Assembly (NCBI RefSeq): GCF_009498295.1
Contig: NZ_CP040813.1
Location: 310,001-374,000, forward strand
DNA from: Oceanihabitans sp. IOP_32
GTDB taxonomy: Bacteria > Bacteroidota > Bacteroidia > Flavobacteriales > Flavobacteriaceae
Direction: 5' to 3'
Length of the DNA: 64,000 nucleotides
The first letter of the stretch is position 1, and each line of letters begins with the position of its first letter. The notes beneath the pieces are model-generated. The model ran no database searches. It was given only the letters and a program-made list of their open reading frames with translations, and had not been told where the DNA came from. Positions 27,946 through 37,096 of this stretch are shown here, piece after piece. A program made the position numbers and the translations under genes.

Positions 27946-29885
27946 TGAAAAAACCAAATAAAGATAATCCGTCTTCTAAGAAAACAAAAGATAATAAACC
28001 CAATTTTCCTTCAAAAGGATTATGGTTATATGTATTGTTTATCGTAGGTCTATTTGTTTTGTTACCACTATTTAATTCGTCATCGCCTAAAGAGATAAGC
28101 TGGTCGCATTTTGAACAAAATATATTAGCTCAGAACGATGTTGAAAAAATTATAGTAGTAAATAGAGAAATTGCTGAGATTTACATAAAAAAAGAGCGTC
28201 GCGATGATCCGAAATATGAAGATATCGGTGTAGGAATTCTTTCTTCTGAAGCTGCACCACAATACGCTATTACTATTGGCTCGGTTGAAGGTTTTGAAAA
28301 TAAATTACAAAAAGCGCAAGACGGTTTTTCTACAGAAAACAAAGTCGATATTATTTATCAAAACAGAACTAATTGGTTGGAGAGTTTCTCCTGGATTTTA
28401 CCTTTTATAATAATTATCTTATTTTGGTTATTCATTCTACGCCGGATGGGAAGCCGAGGCGGTATGGGTAGTTCGCCTTTTAATTTTAGTAAAACCAGTG
28501 CTAGAATTATTGAAACAGAAGGTAAAAGTGCAGTAACCTTTAATGACGTAGCTGGTTTAAAAGAGGCTAAAGTTGAGGTTATGGAAGTTGTAGACTTTCT
28601 TAAAAATCCAGAGACCTACACCAAATTAGGTGCTAAAATTCCTAAAGGTGTTATGTTAGTAGGCCCACCAGGCACAGGAAAAACCTTGTTGGCTAGGGCT
28701 GTTGCAGGCGAAGCAAAAGTACCTTTTTTCTCGATGTCGGGATCTGAGTTTGTAGAGATGTTTGTTGGTGTTGGTGCCTCCAGAGTGCGCGATTTATTTA
28801 AACAAGCTAAGAGCAAAGCACCAAGTATAATTTTTATTGACGAAATTGATGCCGTTGGTCGTTCTAGAGGAAAAGGAAACGCCTTACAATCTAATGATGA
28901 GCGTGAAAGCACATTAAACCAACTGCTCACAGAACTTGACGGTTTTGGAGCAAATACTGGAGTTATTGTACTTGCGGCAACCAACAGACCAGATGTTTTA
29001 GATAAAGCACTTTTACGTCCTGGAAGATTCGATAGGCATATTTATTTAGACTTACCCAATAAGGTAGAGCGCGAAGAAATTTTTCAAGTGCATATTCGTC
29101 GTTTAAAACTTGCCGAGGATGTAAATATTGAACAATTAGCCACATTAAGCCCTGGGTTTTCTGGAGCAGATATTGCTAATATTTGTAATGAAGCCGCACT
29201 AATTGCTGCACGCCATAAAAAACAACTTATAGAACACAGTGATTTTATTGAAGCTAGAAATCGAATAATAGGAGGTTTAGAACGTAAAAGTAAAATTATA
29301 TCACCCAAAGAAAAGAAAACTATTGCCTACCACGAAGCAGGTCATGCTGTAGTAAGCTGGTATTTAGAACATGTAGACGCTTTATTAAAAGTATCTATTA
29401 TTCCAAGGGGGAGATCCTTAGGTTCAACTTGGTACTTACCAGAAGAGCGCCAAATTGTAACCAAATCGCAATTTAAAGATCAAATCTGTGCCTCTTTAGG
29501 TGGACGTGCTGCGGAAGACTTAATTTTTAACGAAGTCTCTTCTGGCGCCTTAGACGATCTTGAAAAAGTAACTAAACAAGCTTATACCATGGTGGCCTAC
29601 TACGGTCTGGATAAAACTATTGGCCCTTTAAGCTATTACGATTCTAAGGGTGAATATCAAGGCTTACTAGGCAAACCTTACAGCGAACATACTGCCAAAT
29701 TAATAGACAATAGGGTACATGATTTAATAAATGAAAGCTATAACAGAACATTCGAGTTATTAGAAAAACACAAAGATGAGCTTGAAAAACTAGCACAATT
29801 ACTTTTAGAAAAGGAAGTGGTGTATAAAGAAGATTTAGTAGGCATTCTGGGAAAACGATTTATAGAAACCGTTGAAAAAAATTAA
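27945..29885 (+). CDS. ftsH: ATP-dependent zinc metalloprotease FtsH
   Basis: The 646-residue protein has two membrane segments (about 26-44 and 146-164) around a periplasmic domain, an AAA+ module (Walker A GPPGTGKT near 244, Walker [12 protein letters not shown], second region of homology [20 protein letters not shown]) and a zinc protease domain with HEAGH near 466. It degrades membrane and misfolded cytosolic proteins. Its coupling to an AhpD-like gene under the Fnr-like site suggests a stress-specific paralog; whether a second ftsH exists elsewhere cannot be seen here. Confidence 0.96.
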   Translation: MKKPNKDNPSSKKTKDNKPNFPSKGLWLYVLFIVGLFVLLPLFNSSSPKEISWSHFEQNILAQNDVEKIIVVNREIAEIYIKKERRDDPKYEDIGVGILSSEAAPQYAITIGSVEGFENKLQKAQDGFSTENKVDIIYQNRTNWLESFSWILPFIIIILFWLFILRRMGSRGGMGSSPFNFSKTSARIIETEGKSAVTFNDVAGLKEAKVEVMEVVDFLKNPETYTKLGAKIPKGVMLVGPPGTGKTLLARAVAGEAKVPFFSMSGSEFVEMFVGVGASRVRDLFKQAKSKAPSIIFIDEIDAVGRSRGKGNALQSNDERESTLNQLLTELDGFGANTGVIVLAATNRPDVLDKALLRPGRFDRHIYLDLPNKVEREEIFQVHIRRLKLAEDVNIEQLATLSPGFSGADIANICNEAALIAARHKKQLIEHSDFIEARNRIIGGLERKSKIISPKEKKTIAYHEAGHAVVSWYLEHVDALLKVSIIPRGRSLGSTWYLPEERQIVTKSQFKDQICASLGGRAAEDLIFNEVSSGALDDLEKVTKQAYTMVAYYGLDKTIGPLSYYDSKGEYQGLLGKPYSEHTAKLIDNRVHDLINESYNRTFELLEKHKDELEKLAQLLLEKEVVYKEDLVGILGKRFIETVEKN

Positions 29886-29919
29886 AAGTATATTTTATAA
29901 ACTATAATTAAAGAACTAA

Positions 29920-31185
29920 ATGCAAACATACCAAGACTTATTGAAATCGATTAGTCCTTACCTATTTGGTGTTTTAATAAGCACTGGCTTAGGACTTATA
30001 ATAGGTTTAGAAAGGGAGTTTGACAAACTCAAAGAAAAAGGATTTGCGGGTATGCGCACCTTCCCTATTGTTGCTATTATTGGCTTTTCTATAGGAAATC
30101 TTAAAAATCAATTTACTCCCTGGATCGTCGTTATTAGTTTAGGTTGTTTTGTACTATTTCTGGCATTATACCATTTTTCTCATAAACTAGAAGAATACGG
30201 TCAAGGGCTTACCACAAATTTAGCTTTAATCGCTACCTTTATTTTAGGGGTCATGGTTTCGGTAGAATTTTATAGAGAAGCTGTTGCCACTGCTGTTATT
30301 ATTGTCACCTTACTCTCCCTTAAAACTCGATTTAGGTCGGTTATTAGCAATATAACCTCCGAAGAGCTTTTTGCGTTTATAAAATTCGCTATAATCGCCT
30401 TACTCATTCTTCCTTTTTTACCGAATAAAAGCTTTGGTCCAAACAATTTATTAAATCCTTTTGAAATAGGCTCTATTATTGTAATCGTTTCATTAATTAA
30501 CTTTATTGGTTACTTTTTAGTAAAATTTGCGGGCTCCAAGAAAGGAATTATCATCACAGCAATTCTTGGTGGCCTTATATCGAGTACTGCAGTAGCATGG
30601 AACTATGCTGCAAAAAGTAAGGAGTCGCCAGAATTATCTAAAAAATACAGTGCAGGAATTATTGCTGCCTCTGCAATCATGTTTCCTAGGCTCGCTTTTA
30701 TGGTTTATATATTTAATAAAGAGCTTTTGGTTTACATTGCTCTACCTTTTGCTGTGCTAACCATAGTCTGTCTTGCTGCAACTTTTATTTTAATACGAAA
30801 AGATGATAATAAACCCAATACCAACATAAATTTAGGAAATCCTTTAGATATTTTAAATGCCATAGGTTTTGGTTTTATTTATCTCATTATTTCATTTGCC
30901 GTATTTTATAGCAATCAATATTTTGGAGAACGCGGTTTGTACTATTCAGCTTTTATAGCAGGTCTTGCAGATACAGATGCTATAACCATAAGCATGTCCA
31001 AATTTTCATTAGATACAAACAATCTCCTACTAGCATCATCAGTAATCATTGCAGCCACGCTAAGTAATATGTTTGTAAAACTGGGCATTACGGTTTTAAA
31101 TGGTTCTAAAGTTGCTGGTAAAAGCGTTGGTTATGCTTTTGGTAGCGTTATTGTTTTAGGGCTTATTTATATTCTCTTTAACTAG
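29920..31185 (+). CDS. MgtC/SapB-DUF4010 multi-pass membrane protein
   Basis: The 421-residue protein has about 12 hydrophobic segments. The N-terminal part matches the MgtC/SapB family: LGLIIGLEREFDKLKEKGFAG then MRTFPIVAIIG. The C-terminal half, with GLISSTAVAWNYAAKSKE and GLADTDAITISMSK, is the DUF4010 domain. Function is unknown; MgtC relatives are linked to growth at low magnesium and ATP synthase control. It follows ftsH by 34 bp and is probably the last gene of that operon. Confidence 0.88.
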   Translation: MQTYQDLLKSISPYLFGVLISTGLGLIIGLEREFDKLKEKGFAGMRTFPIVAIIGFSIGNLKNQFTPWIVVISLGCFVLFLALYHFSHKLEEYGQGLTTNLALIATFILGVMVSVEFYREAVATAVIIVTLLSLKTRFRSVISNITSEELFAFIKFAIIALLILPFLPNKSFGPNNLLNPFEIGSIIVIVSLINFIGYFLVKFAGSKKGIIITAILGGLISSTAVAWNYAAKSKESPELSKKYSAGIIAASAIMFPRLAFMVYIFNKELLVYIALPFAVLTIVCLAATFILIRKDDNKPNTNINLGNPLDILNAIGFGFIYLIISFAVFYSNQYFGERGLYYSAFIAGLADTDAITISMSKFSLDTNNLLLASSVIIAATLSNMFVKLGITVLNGSKVAGKSVGYAFGSVIVLGLIYILFN

Positions 31186-31258
31186 CTGAAGCTTAAAAAG
31201 ACTAGATTGTTTTGTAAATATGAATGGCACACCGCTTTTTAATGACTCCCCTAGTATA

Positions 31259-31421
31259 ATACCGATTTAATTTAAAAATCTCGTATGGTTAATTTGAACT
31301 ACTTTTTGTTCAAATGAGATAGAAATGGCAGATTCACGAACGCCTTATTTTACTATGATATATAATATAGAAAGATGTGAGTAAACGAATTATTTGCGAC
31401 ATTAGATTGCCAATTTGGTAT
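31259..31421. repeat. Diverged dispersed intergenic repeat, copy A
   Basis: Two blocks match copy B: 31287-31325 against 36861-36899 (31 of 39 bases) and 31396-31409 against 36969-36982 (13 of 14). The distance between blocks is 109 bp here and 108 bp in copy B. The ends ATACCGATTT and CCAATTTGGTAT resemble short inverted termini, as in miniature inverted-repeat elements. Confidence 0.55.
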
Positions 31422-31537
31422 CAGACTTGTTTTGTAGATTTTGGCGTAAACCATCAGATTACTTCTTAGTCCAATACCTCTTTTTTTTGCAGCCCTTCTT
31501 ACAGCCTTACGATTAAACAAGGTTTTACTCTCGAAAT

Positions 31538-31580
31538 TGATATATATCATTTCAAGGGTCTAAGTGTTTTGTTAATATTA
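31538..31580 (+). promoter_or_regulatory. Fnr-like site upstream of the PepSY/HdeD/TspO/HtrA operon
   Basis: TGATATATATCA (31538-31549) is a perfect 12-nt palindrome, preceded by GAAAT and followed by TTTC. At the 23-bp position lies TAATATTA (31573-31580), only a partial -7 match (4 of 6). The first ATG is at 31605. Confidence 0.6.
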
Positions 31581-31604
31581 CACTTAATTTAAATCTCAAA
31601 TAAA

Positions 31605-32045
31605 ATGAAAAATCAAATAAATCAAGTCTTACTACTTAGTGTTTTACTCGTATTTAGCATAACCAGCTGTGTAGACGATAAAATTATCCCAGCAACCGAT
31701 TTACCACAGGAAATTAGCACCTATTTAGAATCGCATTTTCCAGAAAATAAAGTAGTACAAGCAACTGTTGATAAAGAGTTGTTTTCAAAATCCTACGAAG
31801 TCATTTTAAAAGATAATGCAACTTTAAAATTTAACTCAAAAAACAAAATCACAGATATTGAAGCTACATCAAAACTCCCAAACAGCGTAATACCGATTCA
31901 AATTCTAGATTATGTAAAAACCAACTATCCTAATGAGGTGATTACAGATTGGGAATTGGAAGACAAAAATCAACAAGTAGAATTAGACAACGGCATAACC
32001 CTAGAATTTACCATGGAGGGCGAGTTTTTAAGAATAGACAGCTAA
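31605..32045 (+). CDS. PepSY-like (DUF2874) lipoprotein
   Basis: The 146-residue protein has a lipoprotein signal (lipobox ITSC, Cys22) and two tandem beta-lactamase-inhibitor-like PepSY repeats, with LPQEISTYLESHFPENKVVQ and LPNSVIPIQILDYVKTNYPN as their matching starts. The family is periplasmic and common in Bacteroidota; the ligand is unknown. It heads an apparent seven-gene operon reaching to 36590. Confidence 0.85.
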   Translation: MKNQINQVLLLSVLLVFSITSCVDDKIIPATDLPQEISTYLESHFPENKVVQATVDKELFSKSYEVILKDNATLKFNSKNKITDIEATSKLPNSVIPIQILDYVKTNYPNEVITDWELEDKNQQVELDNGITLEFTMEGEFLRIDS

Positions 32046-32062
32046 TTAAAAACAGTAAAGAA

Positions 32063-32563
32063 ATGAAAACAAATATTCTAACTTTAACGTTAAACCTTTT
32101 ATTAGTCTCTATTCTTGTAACCAGTTGCGGAGAAAAATCTAAAAAAGATGCCGAAAACATTAAAGACGATGTTAACGCACTTAGTAAAAGTCTTGAAGAA
32201 GATGTGAAAGAAACAACTGAAGACATTAAAACTGCAGTTATAGCAGATTGGGAGCAATTTAAAACCGCATCAGAAAACACCATTCAAAACACAAATGATG
32301 ACATTGAAAATTTTCGACAAAGAATTGCAAAAGCCAACAAAAAAGAAAAAGAAAAGCTTAGCAAAGAACTCAACAAATTAGAACAAAAAAATACAGTTTT
32401 AAAAGATAAATTAGCAGTACAAACTAAAAAATTTAAAGAAAATTTAATAGAATTTAATGTCGAAACAAAAGAAAGTCAAAGACAATTTAAACAGGAATTT
32501 AAGCGCGATATGGATACGCTAAGAGAAGCCTTAAAAAACCTATTTAAAGATAGCATTAAATAA
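32063..32563 (+). CDS. Coiled-coil lipoprotein, function unknown
   Basis: The frame is open from 31949, overlapping the previous gene, but the ATG at 32063 gives a lipoprotein signal (lipobox LVTSCG), so I use it; the product is 166 residues. The mature part is highly charged and almost all helical coiled coil, with AKANKKEKEKLSKELNKLEQ in the middle. It probably is a periplasmic surface-anchored rod. It lies 17 bp after the PepSY-like gene. Confidence 0.8.
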   Translation: MKTNILTLTLNLLLVSILVTSCGEKSKKDAENIKDDVNALSKSLEEDVKETTEDIKTAVIADWEQFKTASENTIQNTNDDIENFRQRIAKANKKEKEKLSKELNKLEQKNTVLKDKLAVQTKKFKENLIEFNVETKESQRQFKQEFKRDMDTLREALKNLFKDSIK

Positions 32564-32588
32564 ACAATCGTAAACTAAAACAAAAAAT

Positions 32589-33164
32589 ATGACAGTAGGT
32601 ATATTGCGTTCGGTACAAAAAACAGCTAAAAATTGGTGGCTCTCTCTTATTCTGGGAGTATTATTTATCTTTTTGGGAATTTGGGTGTTAAGAACACCTT
32701 TAACAAGCTATATTTCTTTAAGTATACTTTTTAGCATTTCAATCTTTCTCTCTGGGCTATTTGGTATTATTTTTTCAATTTCAAATAGAACTCAAATAGA
32801 TGGATGGGGATGGCATCTCGCCGGTGGGATTTTCGATTTAATTGTTGGTGTATTACTAATATTACATCCCGCATTAACCATGAGTATTTTACCTTTTTAT
32901 CTTGGTTTCTGGGTGTTGTTTAGAGGCGTTTTTGGCATTGGCCTATCGTTTCAGCTAAAATCTTTTGGTACGCCAAATTGGGGATGGTTATTAGCCTTAG
33001 GAATCTTAACTGTACTCTTTTCTTTTTTACTATTATTAAATCCTGTTTTAGCTGGATTAAGTATTGTGTTCATGACGGCATTCTCGTTTGTGGCTTTAGG
33101 GGTATTTAGAATTTTTTTAGCGTTCGATTTAAAGAAAATTCACAATAGAGTTAAAAAGATTTAA
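32589..33164 (+). CDS. HdeD family acid-resistance membrane protein (DUF308)
   Basis: The 191-residue protein has six membrane segments in three DUF308 pairs, with the recurrent pattern WWLSLILGVLFIFLGIWVL, GGIFDLIVGVLLILHP and WLLALGILTVLFSFLLLLNP. HdeD relatives protect against acid and other envelope stress. It is the third gene of the operon, 25 bp after the coiled-coil lipoprotein. Confidence 0.9.
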   Translation: MTVGILRSVQKTAKNWWLSLILGVLFIFLGIWVLRTPLTSYISLSILFSISIFLSGLFGIIFSISNRTQIDGWGWHLAGGIFDLIVGVLLILHPALTMSILPFYLGFWVLFRGVFGIGLSFQLKSFGTPNWGWLLALGILTVLFSFLLLLNPVLAGLSIVFMTAFSFVALGVFRIFLAFDLKKIHNRVKKI

Positions 33165-33193
33165 TGTTATCATTTCAATAAAAATGAGTTAAA

Positions 33194-33652
33194 ATGATTT
33201 ATAGACTTACAATCTTCTTGGTAATCAATTTTGCAGCACTTAGCTTAGGAAGCTATCTGGGTGGTAAAGGCCCTTCGTCGAACTGGTATGCCAGTATTGC
33301 CAAGGCGCCATGGACACCACCTGGCTGGGTGTTTGGCGTTTCTTGGTTTACCATAATGATTTGTTTTAGTATTTATCTAGCGTATTTATGGCCTATTGTC
33401 GATAACAAAAAGCTTCTTATTGGCTTATTGGCACTTCAATATTTACTTAATATCGCTTGGAATCCCGTATTTTTTTATTACCACAATATCTTAGCAGGAC
33501 TAATTATTATAATCGGACTTAGCGCCGTTGTAGGTTTCTTCTTGTTTTTCTATTGGGATGCTTTAAAATACAAATCGCTTTTAATTATGCCCTACTTTAT
33601 ATGGTTACTCATAGCCACATCATTAAATGGCTATTCCGTATTAAAAAATTAA
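33194..33652 (+). CDS. TspO/MBR family membrane protein
   Basis: The 152-residue protein has five membrane helices and the family signatures WYASIAKAPWTPPGWVFGVSW and LQYLLNIAWNPVFFYYHN-like (QYLLNIAWNPVFFYY). TspO proteins bind porphyrins and are linked to oxygen and stress signalling. This fits the stress operon and the Fnr-like control proposed here. A 17-nt inverted repeat (ACTGTA-ATTAA-TACAGT, 33653-33669) follows its stop at once. Confidence 0.93.
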   Translation: MIYRLTIFLVINFAALSLGSYLGGKGPSSNWYASIAKAPWTPPGWVFGVSWFTIMICFSIYLAYLWPIVDNKKLLIGLLALQYLLNIAWNPVFFYYHNILAGLIIIIGLSAVVGFFLFFYWDALKYKSLLIMPYFIWLLIATSLNGYSVLKN

Positions 33653-33669
33653 ACTGTAATTAATACAGT
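33653..33669. repeat. Small perfect inverted repeat between tspO and htrA-like genes
   Basis: Arms ACTGTA and TACAGT with the spacer ATTAA directly follow the tspO stop. It could be an operator or a weak hairpin; there is no T run for intrinsic termination. The 75-bp gap is the longest inside this operon. Confidence 0.4.
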
Positions 33670-33727
33670 ATAAATTTTAACGCGCTTGTTTAAACCATGG
33701 TTGGCTGGTATTCAAAACTAATTATTC

Positions 33728-34753
33728 ATGAAAAAATTACCTGTTATTATTCTGCTATTAATTCCCATTCTAGCAAAAACACAAAATTTAGCAGCGCTTT
33801 ACGACGAGGTAAAATCTTCGGTAGTTTTTATTGAAATTTTAAACCTCACTACCGAAGGATCTGGTGATGATAAAACCCTAGTGGCATCTGCAAAACAAGG
33901 CTCTGGTGTTTTAATTTCTGAAGATGGGTTAATCTGGACCGCTTCTCACGTGGTACAGTCTGCAGAGGTTCTTGGTGTTCAGTTTTTAGATGGTGACATT
34001 TATGAGGCCAAGGTATTATCAACCAATCCCATGGCAGATGTAGCACTCATTAAAATTAAAGACTCTTTTTTGCTCAAGGAAAAAAAAGTAGCACCTATTG
34101 GTGATTCTGACCGGACTAAAATAGGTGAAGATGTTTTTGTTATTGGCGCACCATTTGGAATAAAACAATCCATAACCAAAGGGGTTTTAAGCGGAAAACA
34201 TAATCTTGAAAAACTTAATAATAGTTTTGTTAAAGCTGAACTTTTACAAACAGATGCAGCAATTAACAGAGGAAATTCTGGAGGTCCCATGTTTAACATG
34301 AAAGGTGAAATTATTGGTATTACAAGCAGTATTTATAGCGAATCGGGAGCGTTTAATGGAATTGGATTCGCTATTTCTTCAAATGTTGCACAAAAACTCC
34401 TCATGGAAAGTCCGAATATTTGGACTGGTATGGAATCGGTTGTGGTGTCTGGAGACTTGGCCAAAGCACTCAATTTACCACAAGAATCTGGTTTATTAAT
34501 TTTAAGCTTATCCACCCAAGGTGTTATGAGCAAACTAGGGCTTCAAGGCGGCACAATACCCATAACCATTAAAGATGCCGAAATTGTTATTGGTGGGGAT
34601 ATTATCTTGAGTATTGCCGGCATCGAAATTGAAGATATTAATTTTTCAGAACTCGTAAAAGAAAAAGTAAAATCATACAAAAAAGGAGAGAAAATCCCAT
34701 TGCAATTTTTAAGAAATGGTAAAATTCAAGTCCTTCATTTTGTAAAAGAATAG
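33728..34753 (+). CDS. HtrA/DegP-like periplasmic serine protease
   Basis: The 341-residue protein has a signal peptide (MKKLPVIILLLIPILAKTQ), a trypsin-like domain with the triad His about 74 (TASHVV), Asp about 104 (DVALIKI) and Ser about 183 (GNSGGP), and a C-terminal PDZ-like domain (about 245-340) with ISIAGIEIEDINF-type features (LSIAGIEIEDI). It would degrade or refold damaged envelope proteins. It belongs to the PepSY/HdeD/TspO operon. Confidence 0.92.
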   Translation: MKKLPVIILLLIPILAKTQNLAALYDEVKSSVVFIEILNLTTEGSGDDKTLVASAKQGSGVLISEDGLIWTASHVVQSAEVLGVQFLDGDIYEAKVLSTNPMADVALIKIKDSFLLKEKKVAPIGDSDRTKIGEDVFVIGAPFGIKQSITKGVLSGKHNLEKLNNSFVKAELLQTDAAINRGNSGGPMFNMKGEIIGITSSIYSESGAFNGIGFAISSNVAQKLLMESPNIWTGMESVVVSGDLAKALNLPQESGLLILSLSTQGVMSKLGLQGGTIPITIKDAEIVIGGDIILSIAGIEIEDINFSELVKEKVKSYKKGEKIPLQFLRNGKIQVLHFVKE

Positions 34754-34782
34754 CGTAATAGTTTAAAATAAAATAAAACTGC

Positions 34783-35367
34783 ATGCTAACATTTAAAAAT
34801 TATAATATTGCCGATTGGTTTTCGTTTTACCGCATTGTTGCAGCACCTTTTTTATTGCTTTTAGTTTGGTTAGATTACAGGCTTGTTTTTTCTTGGGTCT
34901 TATCAATTAGTTACGCCACAGATGCTATTGACGGTTTTATAGCACGAAAACTAAACATAACCAGCCCTAGAGGTTCCCAACTAGATTCTTTTGGAGATCA
35001 AATAACCTTAGTAGTTGGTTTAATTGGGCTGTACTTTTTTGAAAATGAATTTATAATCAAAAATCTCTTATTAATCTGCATAGCTTTTGCGCCCTATATT
35101 ATGCAAATGGTTTTAGCCTATTATAAGTACGGAAAGGCCACAGCATTTCATACCTATTTAGCAAAATTATCTGCTATTGTGCAAAGCATTTTTATATTGT
35201 GGTCCTTGTTTTTTTCACCTGAGTATAGTTTGTTTTATATCATGATTGTTGTTGGCATATTAGAAACCTTAGAGGAAATTATATTAATCTTTATGTATCG
35301 CAATTGGACAGCCGATGTTAAAGGCATATATTGGGCTCTTAAAGACAAAAGACGTCTAAAATTATAA
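34783..35367 (+). CDS. CDP-alcohol phosphatidyltransferase family protein
   Basis: The 194-residue membrane protein contains the family motif in DAIDGFIARKLNI followed by GSQLDSFGDQ (D-x2-D-G-x2-A-R...G-x3-D-x3-D), with four to six membrane helices. It would attach an alcohol head group to a CDP-diacylglycerol, as in phosphatidylglycerophosphate synthase, but the acceptor is not clear. It is 29 bp after the htrA-like gene and 2 bp before the phosphoesterase. Confidence 0.9.
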   Translation: MLTFKNYNIADWFSFYRIVAAPFLLLLVWLDYRLVFSWVLSISYATDAIDGFIARKLNITSPRGSQLDSFGDQITLVVGLIGLYFFENEFIIKNLLLICIAFAPYIMQMVLAYYKYGKATAFHTYLAKLSAIVQSIFILWSLFFSPEYSLFYIMIVVGILETLEEIILIFMYRNWTADVKGIYWALKDKRRLKL

Positions 35368-35369
35368 GC

Positions 35370-36590
35370 ATGAAATCTTTTTCTCTTTTTACCATTTTAC
35401 TCTTGTGTTTCGCGATACTATTAGTAGATATCACAGCTTTTTATTGGTTACAATATATAACACAGCTTATAGATTCTAGTTTCCTTAGAATGAGTATAAA
35501 CGTATTATTCTGGGTTTTTACAGTAGGCTTGGTTGCTTCAATCTTGGTATTAAAAATTACATTAGACAACCTTAACCCTATTAGAAAGCAATTACTTATT
35601 TCCAAATTTTATGGACTCACAGTATCTTCATTTATACCAAAGTTAATTTTCGTTGTTATAATCTCTATTTTATATTTTTCAAATTTCTTATTCTCAGAAA
35701 ACCAATCACTTTTCATAATTCCAATACTTGGTCTAGTCTCTGGGTTTATACCTTTTTTTATAATCGTTTACGGCACTTATAAAGCCAAATACAGATATAA
35801 GGTCTATCACCACACCATAAAAACTAAATTGCTACCAAAATCTTTCGAAGGGTTAAAAATTGTCCAGATATCAGACTTGCATTTGGGGAGTTTTAATTAC
35901 AACTATAAAAAATTGGATTCGGCTATTGAAAAAATAAATGATTTAAAACCAGATTACATTGTCTTTACAGGCGATTTGGTGAATAACTATGCTTGGGAAT
36001 TACGGGGCTGGGCCAAAGTACTTAATCACCTAAAAGCGAAATCAGGTAAATACGCCATTTTGGGCAATCATGATTATGGTGATTATAGCACATGGGAAAC
36101 CCCAGAAGCGAAACAAGAAAATGCTGAAGCCATAAGGGCGTTTTTTAAAAATACTGGTTTTAAACTCTTGTTAAATGAAGCTGAAGTTATTTCAAAAAAC
36201 AATGAAAACATTGCAATAATTGGTGTAGAAAACTGGGGCATTCCGCCTTTTAAACAATACGGTGATTTAAAAATGGCTTTAGCAGAAGTTAAAGATGTGC
36301 CCTTTAAAATTTTATTATCCCACGATCCCACTCATTGGAGCGAAGAGGTAATAGACAAAACAGATATTACATTAACATTGGCTGGACATACACATGGCAT
36401 GCAAGCCGCTTTTCAGTATAAAAATTTACAATGGAGCCCTATTAAATATAAGTTTAAACATTGGGCGGGACTGTATAAACATAACAATCAATACCTTTAT
36501 GTTAATAGAGGTTTAGGCTGGTTGGGCTTTCCGGCAAGGATAGGAATGCGTCCAGAGATTACGTTTTTAAAATTAAAAAACGAGGACTAA
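35370..36590 (+). CDS. Membrane-anchored calcineurin-like metallophosphoesterase
   Basis: The 406-residue protein has four N-terminal membrane helices (within about 1-140) and a cytosolic phosphoesterase domain with all metal motifs: ISDLHLG near 168, FTGDLVNN, LGNHDYGD, LLSHDPTHW and LAGHTHGMQ. This is the YkuE/YaeI-like branch, which includes enzymes acting on lipid phosphates. Its pairing with a phosphatidyltransferase, 2 bp apart, suggests a joint role in phospholipid turnover. It ends the operon. Confidence 0.92.
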   Translation: MKSFSLFTILLLCFAILLVDITAFYWLQYITQLIDSSFLRMSINVLFWVFTVGLVASILVLKITLDNLNPIRKQLLISKFYGLTVSSFIPKLIFVVIISILYFSNFLFSENQSLFIIPILGLVSGFIPFFIIVYGTYKAKYRYKVYHHTIKTKLLPKSFEGLKIVQISDLHLGSFNYNYKKLDSAIEKINDLKPDYIVFTGDLVNNYAWELRGWAKVLNHLKAKSGKYAILGNHDYGDYSTWETPEAKQENAEAIRAFFKNTGFKLLLNEAEVISKNNENIAIIGVENWGIPPFKQYGDLKMALAEVKDVPFKILLSHDPTHWSEEVIDKTDITLTLAGHTHGMQAAFQYKNLQWSPIKYKFKHWAGLYKHNNQYLYVNRGLGWLGFPARIGMRPEITFLKLKNED

Positions 36591-36839
36591 TATTAAATCA
36601 TCAATGTACGATAAAAGATATAAGACCGCTTCGCTTTTAGAATTAAGAACAAAGACTTGAATCTAACGAATTGATAAACAGAAGTGCCTTAATGAACAAA
36701 ATATCTCCTTTAATTCTTAATAATTGTTTAAATAAGCAAGGTAACATTTAAAAAATGTGCAAAGTTCTTTATTTTAAAAGGATTGACTGCATCATACTAT
36801 TTTTAAGCGGACATTAGTGATATTAAATTAGAACTAAAA

Positions 36840-36996
36840 ACATATTTATAGGCTTTTTCTTGTTAAATTGAATTGTTTTTTGTGCCGATGAAATAGAAAA
36901 TCAATGTATAGCCTTGGTTATGATTGTATGTTATACCGAAATATGAGTGAAAAAGAAGCCAATTATAGGCGACATTACATTGTTAACTTGGTTAAT
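36840..36996. repeat. Diverged dispersed intergenic repeat, copy B
   Basis: This copy matches copy A (31259-31421) in two blocks with conserved order and spacing. It is 38 bp upstream of the Fnr-like site at 37034. Neither copy contains an open frame shared with the other, so they look like non-autonomous element relics. Confidence 0.55.
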
Positions 36997-37033
36997 CCCC
37001 TTAAACAGCTTCATGTATCAAAATTTCTATAAC

Positions 37034-37076
37034 TGATTAATATCATTATTAATTAAGTAGAAATAGAATACCTTAA
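37034..37076 (+). promoter_or_regulatory. Fnr-like site and -7-like box for the NimA-like gene
   Basis: TGATTAATATCA (37034-37045), exactly 23 bp, then TACCTTAA (37069-37076; 4 of 6 fixed bases). The ATG is at 37097. Confidence 0.6.
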
Positions 37077-37096
37077 TCGAATAAAATCCACTCTAA

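Larger units (their letters stand above)
31186..31604. other. Intergenic region with repeat copy A and PepSY-operon promoter
   Basis: The 419-bp gap holds repeat copy A (31259-31421) and the regulatory site at 31538-31580. A minus-strand open frame (31353-31550) overlaps both and is probably repeat-derived rather than a gene. I see no clear terminator for the upstream operon. Confidence 0.5.
36591..37096. other. Intergenic region with repeat copy B and NimA-like gene promoter
   Basis: The 506-bp gap carries repeat copy B and the Fnr-like site at 37034. The first 250 bp hold no ORF or clear hairpin that I can support. A small number of TTAGAATTAAGAAC-type runs suggest simple repeats. Confidence 0.45.

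Noticed and set aside
31353-31550. Minus-strand frame of 65 codons in the 31186-31604 gap
   Set aside because: It overlaps repeat copy A and the Fnr-like site. The basic stretch NRKAVRRAAKKRGIGLRSNL may be a relic carried by the repeat but is not supported as a gene.
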